This document shows positions 56,755 through 64,000 of a stretch of 64,000 bases of DNA, piece after piece. The position numbers and the translations under genes are program-made. Within the stretch, counting starts at the first letter, position 1. Each line of letters starts with the position of its first letter. The stretch comes from DATILL01 sp035476575. GTDB taxonomy: Bacteria > Actinomycetota > Actinomycetes > Mycobacteriales > JACQDL01. Below the pieces are notes generated by a model. The model did no database searches. It was given only the letters and a program-made list of their open reading frames with translations, and was not told the origin of the DNA. The stretch spans positions 3,377-67,376 of the forward strand of contig DATILL010000085.1 of the NCBI GenBank assembly GCA_035476575.1, in the 5' to 3' direction.

Positions 56755-57588
56755 GTGCCGCTCCTTGCCGAGAATGGTCAGGTTCTACACAGCGAACGTC
56801 GAAAGTAACATCGCGAGGCCTCTTGCCGCATGGCACCTTCGGTACCTTTCGTGACCGGCCTTGATCATTCACGGGGTGGCGAGCCTCCCCGCGGGGCCGG
56901 GCTTTGGTGATCTTCGCCTCCGTTCCTGCTCCTGGTTCGGGTCGGGTCCAGCGCCGGGTGCCTGGCTGCCGCGCCGGACGGGCGGCCGCTTCCACGCGGC
57001 TGGCTGGGTCGGCGGAGATCGTCGGGTCAGGTGGGCGGGTGGTCGGACCAGGGTGGGCGCAGTGCGTAGATGGCCAGGAAGCAGGCTGCCAGATCGCGGC
57101 CGGGCCGCCAAGATCGTGGTCTTCCGTTTGCGCGGCTCGCGGACCAGCCGCACGGCGGCGTGCGGCAGGCGACAACGCAGTGTATGAGGAACAGTGTATG
57201 AGGAACGCGGCAGGGAGGCTCGGCCACCGCCAGGGGGTGTCCGGCGGCAGCAGGATCCGTATGCCGGCTGGCCAGATGATCCCGGCGTCGCGATGCCCTA
57301 CGACCGCGTGGTGGTCAGGCCGGTGCCAACGGCCAGCACCCGCACCGAGCCGGCTCCCGCATTCTCAGGGCAGGAGCGGGTGCCTTCGTTCCTCGGTGTC
57401 GTCCCGAAGGTAGGCAAAACAGTGGCATCGTAATCGCCTCAGGACTATGATCGAGAACCTCGGCCGCCGAGCTCGCCGACGGGTCGCCGTAACAGCGCGT
57501 ATGCGGTGCCGACCTCACTGGGAAGGGCAACGGGCTCGTCGCAAGGGCAGAGGGCTGGGAGGACAGAGGCTGGAAGGGCAGAGGAATT
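56755..57588. other. 834-nt region without a confident gene; 14-nt tandem duplication inside
   Basis: Open frames here are Arg/Gly/Pro-rich and resemble shadow or decayed sequence; none has a clear start with ribosome binding site and protein-like composition. The stretch 57194-57433 (QDPYAGWPDDPGVAMPYDRV then VVRPVPTASTRTEP) is the most protein-like and could be a remnant. CAGTGTATGAGGAA is duplicated in tandem at 57178-57205. GreA's promoter must lie in the first 100 nt. Confidence 0.5.
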
Positions 57589-58116
57589 GTGGAGCAGCAG
57601 ACCGTATCCAGCTTCTGGCGAACACTTCCCGGCATTTTGACGGGGGCCGCTGGTGTGGTCACTGCCGTGACCGGGCTCCTCGTTGGCCTTCATCAAGTGG
57701 GCCTCTTCGGCCGTCAAGAGCCCAGGGCTGAGCCTCCCGTCCCGACATCGAGCAGTCCCGCCCCCTCTGACGGGAGCGCCTCGGCGGACTCGATCTCAGG
57801 AACCTGGACGGGCGAAGTAGTGGGTCAGGACGACGTCAGCTTCCGTCTCAACCTGCGGGTCAAGAAGCCGTGTGTGCTGAAGGGATACTGCGGCTCGATC
57901 AGCGTGTCCCATGTCCCCTGCCAGGGGGAGGTGTTTCTCGACCGCGTGTTAGAGAATGGGTACGAGTTTCGGGTGGACCACTTCTCGAAGGGCAGCGGGG
58001 AGCGGTGTACTCCTGGCGCCGGGGAGGTCTTCATCCCACAGCCTGACCAAACGCTTTTATACAAGGCTACCTACTTTCCCCACGCTCAGGGCATCCTGCG
58101 AAGGACAGGCGACTAG
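57589..58116 (+). CDS. hypothetical membrane-anchored protein with TTA codons
   Basis: This 175-residue protein starts at a GTG after GGAAGGGCAGAGGA. It has one helix at about 13-36 (LPGILTGAAGVVTAVTGLLV), a Ser/Pro linker, and then a beta-rich domain (SISGTWTGEVVGQDDVSFRL then NLRVKKPCVLKGYCGSISVS). Four cysteines (C93, C98, C107, C137 region) could form disulphides outside the membrane. Base composition is lower in GC than the neighbours. Two Leu residues use TTA (57949 and 58057), which is rare in such genomes and would place it under control of the UUA-reading tRNA. Family is not recognised; recent transfer is likely. Confidence 0.65.
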   Translation: MEQQTVSSFWRTLPGILTGAAGVVTAVTGLLVGLHQVGLFGRQEPRAEPPVPTSSSPAPSDGSASADSISGTWTGEVVGQDDVSFRLNLRVKKPCVLKGYCGSISVSHVPCQGEVFLDRVLENGYEFRVDHFSKGSGERCTPGAGEVFIPQPDQTLLYKATYFPHAQGILRRTGD

Positions 58117-58140
58117 CGCGCATCCTTGAGAAGGGCGTTC

Positions 58141-58539
58141 TCACGGCCGGTAGCGGCAGCTCAACACCTCGGCGATCATGATGGGCCCGCTGGTATGCAG
58201 CTCGACCGATCGGGCGACGTCGGCTGGGCCGGGCGGGACCGCCACGTCGAGCCGTCCGACCTCGGTGCCGTCCCTGGCCCGGGCCCGGAGCACGCAGTCG
58301 GCCGCCCGCTCCGGATGGTCCCGCTGGACGGCGAACCGCACCGTCACCCGGCCGGGGCTGACCACCTCGAAGCCGAGCACGCTGCCGCTGATCGGGGGAT
58401 CGCCGAGATTGCGGTAGCCCAGGTAGGCCACCCCGAGCCCGGCCAGGACGGCGACCGCGGCCAGGGCGGCCGTCACCCGCCGCGACGGCATCGTCCGGGC
58501 CCGCCGCCCATACCGGTCCCGGGACCTGGGAGTGCTCAC
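58141..58539 (-). CDS. DUF4307 membrane protein
   Basis: This 132-residue protein has a basic N-terminus (RSRDRYGRRARTMPSRR), one membrane helix near 22-42 (VTAALAAVAVLAGLGVAYLG), and a beta-rich domain: GSVLGFEVVSPGRVTVRFAV, CVLRARARDGTEVGRLDVAV and VLSCRY. This is the DUF4307 pattern. DUF4307 genes are characteristically divergent from mca in actinobacteria, as here (97 nt between starts). Function is unknown; the outward-facing domain may interact with envelope partners. Confidence 0.9.
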   Translation of the reverse strand: MSTPRSRDRYGRRARTMPSRRVTAALAAVAVLAGLGVAYLGYRNLGDPPISGSVLGFEVVSPGRVTVRFAVQRDHPERAADCVLRARARDGTEVGRLDVAVPPGPADVARSVELHTSGPIMIAEVLSCRYRP

Positions 58540-58636
58540 CGGCGCCTCGACGTTTCGCTGTCGTTGGGACCTCTGTCAGAGGCATGGGCAAGAATCGTCG
58601 CAGCAGTACGCCATACCCGACCGACCGGGGGAGAAC

Positions 58637-59554
58637 GTGTCCGAGCAGTTGCGTCTGATGGCCGTGCACGCCCATCCCGACGACGAGTCCAGCAAGGGAG
58701 CGGCCAGCATGGCGCGGTACGTCGCCGAGGGGGTGGACGTGCTCGTCGTGACCTGCACCGGGGGCGAGCGTGGCGACATCCTCAACCCAGCGATGGACCG
58801 GCCCGACATCCGAGCGAACCTGCCCGAGATCCGGCGGGCCGAGATGGAGCAGGCCCGGCGGATCCTCGGTGTCCGCCAGGAGTGGCTGGGCTTCGTCGAC
58901 TCCGGGCTGCCGGAGGGCACCATGTCCCGCACAGCGTCCGCGGCCGAGCCCGCGCCGCCCCCGCCGCCGCTCCCAGAGGGCTGCTTCGCGACACAGCCGG
59001 TCGAGGTCGCGGCCGAGCCGCTGGTCCGGCTCATCCGGCAGCAGCGCCCACATGTGATCACGACGTACGACGAGCGCGGTGGGTACCCGCACCCGGACCA
59101 CATCATGTGCCACACGGTGTCGGTGGCGGCGTTCGAGGCGGCCGGTGACCCGGGCCGGTACCCTGACGCGGGCGAGCCGTGGCAGCCGCTCAAGCTCTAT
59201 TACCACATGACCTTCACCAAGCCGCGGATCGAGGCCATGCATGCCGCGTTGCTCGACCGGGGCGTCGAGTCGCCGTACGGCGAGTGGCTGGAGCGGTGGG
59301 ACGACGGCGCTGACATCTCCAGCCGGGTCACCACCCGGGTGCCGTGCGACGCGTACTTCGAGGTGCGCGACCAGGCGTTAGTCGCGCACGCCACCCAGAT
59401 CGACCCGACCGGCCCCTGGTTCGCCGTCCCGCTCGCCGTGCAGCGCGAGATCTGGCCGACCGAGGACTATGAGCTGGCCCGTTCCGTGGTCGACTCCGAC
59501 CCCCCCGAGGACGACCTGTTCGCCGGGGTCCTGGAGAGGATCCGGGCGTGGTGA
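58637..59554 (+). CDS. mca: mycothiol S-conjugate amidase Mca
   Basis: This 305-residue LmbE-family zinc amidase has AVHAHPDDESSKG (H13, D16 zinc ligands), TGGERGDILNPAMDRPDI (typical of Mca), LGFVDSGLPEG, and YDERGGYPHPDHIMCHTVSV with the third zinc histidine. It cleaves mycothiol conjugates to mercapturic acids and GlcN-Ins, detoxifying electrophiles and antibiotics. The GTG start has GGGGGAGAA upstream. One Leu codon (59378-59380) is TTA, unusual in a gene of this kind. Its end overlaps the next small membrane protein gene. Confidence 0.95.
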   Translation: MSEQLRLMAVHAHPDDESSKGAASMARYVAEGVDVLVVTCTGGERGDILNPAMDRPDIRANLPEIRRAEMEQARRILGVRQEWLGFVDSGLPEGTMSRTASAAEPAPPPPPLPEGCFATQPVEVAAEPLVRLIRQQRPHVITTYDERGGYPHPDHIMCHTVSVAAFEAAGDPGRYPDAGEPWQPLKLYYHMTFTKPRIEAMHAALLDRGVESPYGEWLERWDDGADISSRVTTRVPCDAYFEVRDQALVAHATQIDPTGPWFAVPLAVQREIWPTEDYELARSVVDSDPPEDDLFAGVLERIRAW

Positions 59555-59769
59555 CGGGTGCGTCCGTGCTGGCCGACGCTCTCGTGCTGGCCGGGTCGGA
59601 GGCGGGCAAGGCCGGCCCGCTCGGGCTGCTGGTGATCATCCTGCTCGGGCTCGCGGTCGTCTTCCTGTACCGCTCGATGGTCCGGCACATGAAGAAGGTC
59701 CCGGAGTCCTTCGACCGACCGCCCGAGCCGGACGGGGGGAAGACCGACGCCGCCCCGCCGGACCAGTGA
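59551..59769 (+). CDS. small membrane protein downstream of mca
   Basis: This 72-residue protein overlaps the mca stop (GTGA) and has one helix at about 23-42 (GPLGLLVIILLGLAVVFLYR), then RSMVRHMKKVPESFDRP and a charged tail. Small proteins ending in such MxxHMKKVPxSF stretches commonly follow mca in actinomycetes. Function is unknown; co-transcription suggests a link with Mca. A GTG one codon earlier is an alternative start. Confidence 0.8.
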   Translation: MTGASVLADALVLAGSEAGKAGPLGLLVIILLGLAVVFLYRSMVRHMKKVPESFDRPPEPDGGKTDAAPPDQ

Positions 59770-59828
59770 GCTGGCCCGGCCCAGTGCCCGCCGGTAACGC
59801 TCGCCGGAGCCAACGGCAAGAAGGTGAT

Positions 59829-60506
59829 GTGAGCGTTGCCGTAGGCACGGCACTGGAGCCAAGCATAGTGCGCGATGCTGGCCGCGACGCCCAGGCGTTC
59901 GAGACGTTCTACCGCGCCACCGTCAACGATGTGATCGGGTTTTTCAGCCGCCGGGTGATCGACGTGCACCAGGTCGCCGACCTCACCGCGGAGGTGTACC
60001 TAGCCGTGCTCATCTCCGCGCACACCTACAGCGCCGCCCGGGGCAGCCCACGGGCCTGGCTGTTCGGCGTGGCGCGGCACGTGCTGGCCGGGCACCACCG
60101 GTCCGGCCGGGCCGAGCGGGCCAAGCACAGCCGGTTGCAGGGCCACCGGCTGCTCGACTCCGACGATGTGGAGCGGCTGGTCGAGCGGATCGACAGCGAG
60201 CGGGCCAGCCACCGCCTGTACGCCGCGCTGGCGGCCCTGCCCGAGGGCGAGCGGGCCATCTTCGAGCTGGTCGCGCTCGACGGGCTTGTCCCGGCCGAGG
60301 CCGCCGCCGTGCTCGGCATCCGGGCCGGGACCGGCCGGGTCCGGCTGCACCGGGCCCGGCGCACGCTCCGGGCCGCGCTGGCCGACCTGGAGCCCGGCGA
60401 GCACGGCAGCACCGGCGGCAGTACCCACCAGCACGGCAGCACCCACGAGCACGGCACCACCGCCGACGCGGTCGCCGTCCGAAGCGAGGTGGAAGCGGGT
60501 GAGTAG
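59829..60506 (+). CDS. ECF-type RNA polymerase sigma factor with His/Ser/Thr-rich tail
   Basis: This 225-residue protein has sigma region 2 at about 22-90 (FETFYRATVNDVIGFFSRRV, DLTAEVYLAVLISAHTY, GSPRAWLFGVARHVLAGHHR). Region 4 is at about 135-185 (LAALPEGERAIFELVALDGL, EAAAVLGIRAGTGRVRLHRA). The C-terminus contains an unusual tail GSTGGSTHQHGSTHEHGTT that may bind metal. ATG 59827 is out of frame; GTG 59829 follows AAGGTG. Its stop overlaps the next gene, a membrane protein likely to act as partner or anti-sigma factor. Confidence 0.88.
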   Translation: MSVAVGTALEPSIVRDAGRDAQAFETFYRATVNDVIGFFSRRVIDVHQVADLTAEVYLAVLISAHTYSAARGSPRAWLFGVARHVLAGHHRSGRAERAKHSRLQGHRLLDSDDVERLVERIDSERASHRLYAALAALPEGERAIFELVALDGLVPAEAAAVLGIRAGTGRVRLHRARRTLRAALADLEPGEHGSTGGSTHQHGSTHEHGTTADAVAVRSEVEAGE

Positions 60507-61092
60507 CTTCGAGGAAAGGCTGCTGGCCGAGCTCCGGCCGTTGGTCGGCACGCTCCGGCCCGAAGGTACCGACGTGGCCCGGTCGAGAGCCCGGCCGGAG
60601 CCCCAGCCGGTCGGCCGCCGGATCCGGGCGCTGCTCGCCAGCCGGCCCCGGGTGGCGGCCTTGGCCCTGGCGACGGTGCTGGTGGGCGGCGGCATGGCGG
60701 TCGGTACCGTGGCCTGGCCGCAGCGGCTGGCCACCCCGGCGTACGCCGTAGACGAACGCCCGGACGGCTCAATCGTGGTTACGCTGAACAGCCTCTCCGG
60801 CTCGCTCGGCCTACAACAGACCCTGCAGGCCGCCGGGCTGCCGGTCACGGTGCTCGCCGTCTCGGCGGCCGAGTCCTGCCCCGCCGTCCTCGACACGATC
60901 GCCGCGCCCGGCGCGCTGGTCTCCCGGCCGGGCCGACCGAACATGCTGACCATCCGCCGGGACAGGGTGCCCGCGGGCAGTACCGTCGTGCTCGGGCTGG
61001 TCGGCGGCGGCGACCAGGTGATCGTGGTGGGCATGGTGGTCCATGGCCCGGCGCCGCGCTGCCTCGGGAGCGTTGTGACGGTGCCGCACTGA
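60499..61092 (+). CDS. single-pass membrane protein coupled to the ECF sigma gene
   Basis: This 197-residue protein starts at a GTG overlapping the sigma stop by 8 nt. The cytoplasmic N-terminus (SSFEERLLAELRPLVGTLRP) precedes a membrane helix near 54-75 (VAALALATVLVGGGMAVGTV). The outer part is YAVDERPDGSIVVTLNSLSG, LGLQQTLQAAGLPVTVLAVS and ESCPAVLDTI, with two cysteines. Its position and topology suggest an anti-sigma or sensor role. The N-terminus lacks the HxxxCxxC zinc motif of classical ZAS factors. Related proteins often sit beside ECF genes in actinomycetes. Confidence 0.75.
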   Translation: MSSFEERLLAELRPLVGTLRPEGTDVARSRARPEPQPVGRRIRALLASRPRVAALALATVLVGGGMAVGTVAWPQRLATPAYAVDERPDGSIVVTLNSLSGSLGLQQTLQAAGLPVTVLAVSAAESCPAVLDTIAAPGALVSRPGRPNMLTIRRDRVPAGSTVVLGLVGGGDQVIVVGMVVHGPAPRCLGSVVTVPH

Positions 61093-61120
61093 ACCGTCGG
61101 GGCCGCACTGAACCGTCGGG
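61083..61120. repeat. perfect 19-nt tandem duplication
   Basis: GCCGCACTGAACCGTCGGG occurs twice. The first copy contains the stop codon of the sigma-partner gene and the second lies just outside it, in the 48-nt convergent gap. Confidence 0.9.
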
Positions 61121-61140
61121 CTGGGCTGCGGAGCGCGGGA

Positions 61141-61737
61141 TCAGTTGATGTGCACGTGGGTCACGGTGATCCGGGCGGAGAAGACCGCGGTGATGAACCG
61201 GTCGTTCAGGTAGGTGACGTATGTCCGCCCGGTCGGGCTGACCCAGGTGAAGCTGCCGGTGTTGTCGCCGGAGTCGACCTGGTAGACGTCCGTGATGTGG
61301 ACGGCGATGTCTCCGGCGTTGGCCAGGCAGATCAGCGGAGGGTAGTTGCGCACGGTCCAGTACGGGTTGGGGTCGTCGCACTCCCAGACCCGGTAGGTCT
61401 GCGCGTCCGCCTCACGGAGCGCGGGGTCCGCTCCCCGGGTGGTGGACCCGGCAGGATGCCGCCGGGACATCATGGCCTGGCGGGCAGCGGGTTCGGCCTG
61501 GCCGGCGGCGTCGCCGGGGCCTGCACCGTCGGACCTGGCGGGACTGGCGGCGTCGGCTGGGCCGGTCCAGGTCGCGGTGACCTGGCCGGTGTCGGCGTCG
61601 ATCCACAGGATGGTGCCGGCGTCCCGCGGTTGCAGCGCGGCCTGCGCGTCAGGTCCCAGCAGGGCCGCCCCGGCCGCGACCGCCACCACGGCCGTCACCA
61701 GCACCGCCACGGCGCGCGCCGATGTGACCTTCCGCAT
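61141..61737 (-). CDS. secreted beta/gamma-crystallin-like protein
   Basis: This 198-residue protein has a signal peptide (about 1-33, ending DAQA-A), an Ala/Gly/Pro-rich middle, and a C-terminal domain of about 85 residues. That domain reads AQTYRVWECDDPNPYWTVRN, then YPPLICLANAGDIAVHITDV and YQVDSGDNTGSFTWVSPTGR. The ICLANAG and VxSGxNxGxFxW elements resemble microbial beta/gamma-crystallin-type domains such as Streptomyces metalloproteinase inhibitor and killer-toxin-like proteins. Two Cys could form the conserved disulphide. An extracellular inhibitor or toxin role is possible but inferred. Confidence 0.65.
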   Translation of the reverse strand: MRKVTSARAVAVLVTAVVAVAAGAALLGPDAQAALQPRDAGTILWIDADTGQVTATWTGPADAASPARSDGAGPGDAAGQAEPAARQAMMSRRHPAGSTTRGADPALREADAQTYRVWECDDPNPYWTVRNYPPLICLANAGDIAVHITDVYQVDSGDNTGSFTWVSPTGRTYVTYLNDRFITAVFSARITVTHVHIN

Positions 61738-61890
61738 CGTTCTCCCCTGTGTTACGTCGGTCCGGGGTGTCCATCTTCGTCCCTATCACGTTTGCCACCC
61801 ATCGGCCAGACGAAGGAATTCCGGGGTGCGGCTGGGTGCGTGCGTTGATCACCTTGGGTGCTGGCGGCAACGGCGCGCAAGGATGGGGGG

Positions 61891-63903
61891 ATGACGAACC
61901 GGCTCAGCGATGCTACGTCGCCGTACCTGCAGCAGCACGCCGGCAACCCGGTCGACTGGCGACCCTGGGGCCCGGAGGCCTTCGCCGAGGCCGGCCGGCG
62001 GGACGTGCCGGTGCTGGTCTCGATCGGGTACGCCGCCTGCCACTGGTGTCACGTGATGGCGCACGAGTCGTTCGAGGACGACGCCGTGGCCAGGCTGATG
62101 AACGAGCGGTTCGTGAACGTCAAGGTGGACCGCGAGGAGCGGCCGGACGTGGATGCGGTCTACATGGTCGCTACCCAGGCGATGACCGGCTCGGGCGGCT
62201 GGCCGATGACGGTCTTCTGTACGCCGGCCGGCGAGCCGTTCTACTGCGGCACCTACTTCCCGCCCCGGCCGCGGCACAACCTGCCGTCGTTCGTCCAGCT
62301 GCTGCAGGCGATCTCGGACGCCTGGCGGGACCGGCGGGCCGACCTGGTCCGGAGTGGACAGTCCGTGGTCAAGGCCGTGGGGGCGATGGCGGCGCCGCGG
62401 CCGGACGTCGAGGTCGAGCCGCTCAGCCCGGACCTGCTGGCCAAGGCGGTCGGCGAGCTGGCCACCGGCTTTGACCCGGTGAACGGCGGCTTCGGCGGGG
62501 CGCCGAAGTTCCCGCCGTCGATGGTGTGTGAGTTCCTGCTCCGGCAGCACGCCACGAGTGGTGACCCGCAGGCGCTGGCCATGGTGCAGCGGACCTGCGA
62601 GCGGATGGCCCGCGGCGGCATCTATGACCAGCTCGCCGGCGGGTTCGCCCGGTACTCGGTCGACGGGCAGTGGGTGGTGCCGCACTTCGAGAAGATGCTC
62701 TACGACAATGCCCTGCTGCTGCGGCTCTACCTGCACCTGTGGCGGCAGGACGGCTCGCCGCTGGCCCGGCGGGTCGCCGCCGAGACCGCCGACTTCCTGG
62801 TTCGCGACCTCGGCACGCCAGAGGGCGGGTTCGCGTCCTCGCTGGACGCTGACGCCGACGGGGTGGAGGGGCTGACCTACGTGTGGACGCCGGCCGAGCT
62901 GGTCGACGCGCTCGGCCCAGCGGACGGCGTGCTGGCCGCGGAGCTGTTCGGGGTGACCGCGGCAGGCACCGTCGAGCACGGCGCCTCGACGCTGCGGCTT
63001 CCGGCCGATCCGGCCGATCCGGCCGATCCGTCCGGTTGGGACAGTTGGCGGTCGGTCCGGGCGCGGCTGCTCGACGTACGGCGGCGGCGGCCGCGGCCGG
63101 GCCGCGACGACAAGGTGGTGGCCGCCTGGAACGGGCTGGCCATCGCCGCGCTGGCCGAGGCCGGCGCGCTGCTCGACGTACCGTCCTATGTGGACAGTGC
63201 GGCGCGGGCGGCGGAGCTGCTGCTTGACGTGCACGTGGTCGACGGTCGGCTGCGGCGAACCTCGCGGGACGGGCGGGTCGGTCCGTACCCGGGCGTCCTG
63301 GAGGACTACGCCGACCTGGCCGAGGGCCTGCTGGCGCTGCACCAGGTGACCGGACAGCCGCGCTGGCTGGCCGCGGCGGGCTGGCTGCTGGACGTGGTGC
63401 TGACCCGGTTCGGCAATGGTGCCGGCGGGTTCTACGACACCGCTGACGACGCCGAGCAGCTGATCGCCCGGCCGGCCGACCCAACCGACAACGCCACCCC
63501 GGCCGGCGCCTCGGCCGCGGCCGGCGCGCTGCTGACGTACGCCGCGCTGACCGGCTCGGGGGAGCACCGCGAGGCGGCCGAGCAGGCGCTGGCCGTGGTC
63601 GGCTGGCTCGGCCGGCAGCACCCGCGGTCGTGCGGATGGGCGCTGGCGGTGGCCGCGGCGGCGCTGGCCGGTCCGGTGCAGGTGGCGGTCGTCGGCGACG
63701 GTCCGGAGCTGGTCCGGGCGGCCCGGCTGGGCGTCTCGCCGGGGGCCGTGGTGGTGGCGGGCGAGCCGGACGCCGAGGGCGTGCCGCTGCTGGCCGGCCG
63801 GCCGCTCCACGGCGGTGCGGCGGCGGCGTATGTCTGCCGCGGCTTCGTCTGCGACGCCCCCGTCACCGACCCCGCCGCCGTCACCGCCGCACTCACCCCC
63901 TGA
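61891..63903 (+). CDS. YyaL/spermatogenesis-associated-protein-20-like thioredoxin-domain protein (DUF255)
   Basis: This 670-residue protein has an N-terminal DUF255 thioredoxin-like domain (RLSDATSPYLQQHAGNPVDW, GYAACHWCHVMAHESFEDDA with CxxC at C50/C53, and GGWPMTVFCTPAGEPFYCGT). An (alpha/alpha)6-barrel-like region follows (FDPVNGGFGGAPKFPPSMVC, HFEKMLYDNALLLRLYLHLW, DDKVVAAWNGLAIAALAEAG). It resembles N-acylglucosamine epimerase/glycosidase folds joined to thioredoxin. Biochemical role is not established for bacterial members. Length matches the family. A GATCCG triple repeat (63005-63023) encodes ADPADPADP. Confidence 0.92.
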   Translation: MTNRLSDATSPYLQQHAGNPVDWRPWGPEAFAEAGRRDVPVLVSIGYAACHWCHVMAHESFEDDAVARLMNERFVNVKVDREERPDVDAVYMVATQAMTGSGGWPMTVFCTPAGEPFYCGTYFPPRPRHNLPSFVQLLQAISDAWRDRRADLVRSGQSVVKAVGAMAAPRPDVEVEPLSPDLLAKAVGELATGFDPVNGGFGGAPKFPPSMVCEFLLRQHATSGDPQALAMVQRTCERMARGGIYDQLAGGFARYSVDGQWVVPHFEKMLYDNALLLRLYLHLWRQDGSPLARRVAAETADFLVRDLGTPEGGFASSLDADADGVEGLTYVWTPAELVDALGPADGVLAAELFGVTAAGTVEHGASTLRLPADPADPADPSGWDSWRSVRARLLDVRRRRPRPGRDDKVVAAWNGLAIAALAEAGALLDVPSYVDSAARAAELLLDVHVVDGRLRRTSRDGRVGPYPGVLEDYADLAEGLLALHQVTGQPRWLAAAGWLLDVVLTRFGNGAGGFYDTADDAEQLIARPADPTDNATPAGASAAAGALLTYAALTGSGEHREAAEQALAVVGWLGRQHPRSCGWALAVAAAALAGPVQVAVVGDGPELVRAARLGVSPGAVVVAGEPDAEGVPLLAGRPLHGGAAAAYVCRGFVCDAPVTDPAAVTAALTP

Positions 63904-63938
63904 CCCAACCCCTCCCCCCTCCTACCACCCACTCCCCT

Positions 63939-64000
63939 CCGACGATCATCGAGTTGTTGTCGCTGTTGGAGATCAACTAGCAACAACAACTCGATGATCG
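63939..64000. repeat. hairpin element (CGACGATCATCGAG family), copy 2, cut by the window edge
   Basis: CGATCATCGAGTTGTTGT (63943-63960) pairs perfectly with its complement at 63983-64000 around a loop containing GGAGATCAACTAG. The loop is the reverse complement of the loop of copy 1 (15676-15741), so the whole element is inserted in the opposite orientation. It lies 36 nt after the YyaL-like gene. Confidence 0.85.

Noticed and set aside
57194..57433. Small 79-residue gene
   Set aside because: Start lacks a ribosome binding site and lies in a tandem duplication; composition is only partly protein-like.
63005..63023. Frame-altering tandem repeat in the YyaL-like gene
   Set aside because: The repeat period keeps the reading frame (ADPADPADP) and the gene is open to its end.

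Overview
The window comes from a very GC-rich actinobacterium with many GTG starts. It encodes mycothiol S-conjugate amidase (Mca), the run enolase / FtsB-DivIC-like / DUF501 / Ppx, DUF4307 next to Mca, GreA and Mfd. This set points to a mycothiol-making, filamentous-type actinomycete. A member of the Micromonosporales is my best guess, from gene content and style only, since no database was searched. I saw no prophage, intact insertion sequence, CRISPR array or rRNA operon. One unusual tRNA gene is present.

Layout. 1-5.3 kb is the end of an envelope or exopolysaccharide region: an O-antigen-ligase-like start, a Wzz-like protein, two family-4 glycosyltransferases and a NodB deacetylase. 5.5-8.2 kb holds a methyltransferase and then a decayed type VII secretion-associated cluster (YbaB-like, EspC-like, CpnT-type toxin) with frame breaks in every gene. 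8.4-15.7 kb carries mfd, a broken ImmA/IrrE metalloprotease gene, a SurA-like lipoprotein and mazG. 17-21.7 kb is the eno-ftsB-DUF501-ppx run plus a family-5 uracil-DNA glycosylase. 21.9-26.7 kb has a type II NADH dehydrogenase, a secreted deacetylase-like protein, a tRNA with a UAA anticodon but a short variable loop, and a divergent PNPOx-like/USP pair around a DosR-like box. 26.8-32.8 kb has full-length HrpA overlapping a TIR-domain multi-membrane protein by ATGA, then an alpha/beta hydrolase. 34.3-35.4 kb is a divergent SRPBCC/TetR pair around a perfect 36-bp palindrome. 35.6-40.6 kb is a four-gene sugar-type ABC importer operon whose first permease contains an SdrD-B-like extracellular insert. 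40.8-50.8 kb holds an aspartokinase-like orphan, a Bax-inhibitor-1 protein, a thiolase / two SGNH hydrolases / metallo-beta-lactamase operon, and the transsulfuration genes cbs and metB. 51-64 kb has ilvA, a glutamine-amidotransferase-type hydrolase, a truncated DUF222 gene, hpd, greA, DUF4307-mca, an ECF sigma/membrane-partner pair, a beta/gamma-crystallin-like secreted protein and a YyaL-type thioredoxin-domain protein.

Two families of interspersed repeats stand out. The first is built from GGTSACC cores (consensus half-site TGTGGTCACCT / AGGTGACCACA) and occupies six intergenic loci with about 36 cores. It is found between tandem, convergent and divergent genes, and at one place it supplies the C-terminus and stop codon of a glycosyltransferase. 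The second is a 63-66 nt hairpin with arms beginning CCGACGATCATCGAG, seen twice in opposite orientation. Short perfect tandem duplications (10-23 nt) at gene edges are also unusually frequent. Frame-breaking lesions are confined to accessory genes, while all long housekeeping genes read cleanly, so the lesions look like real decay rather than sequencing error.
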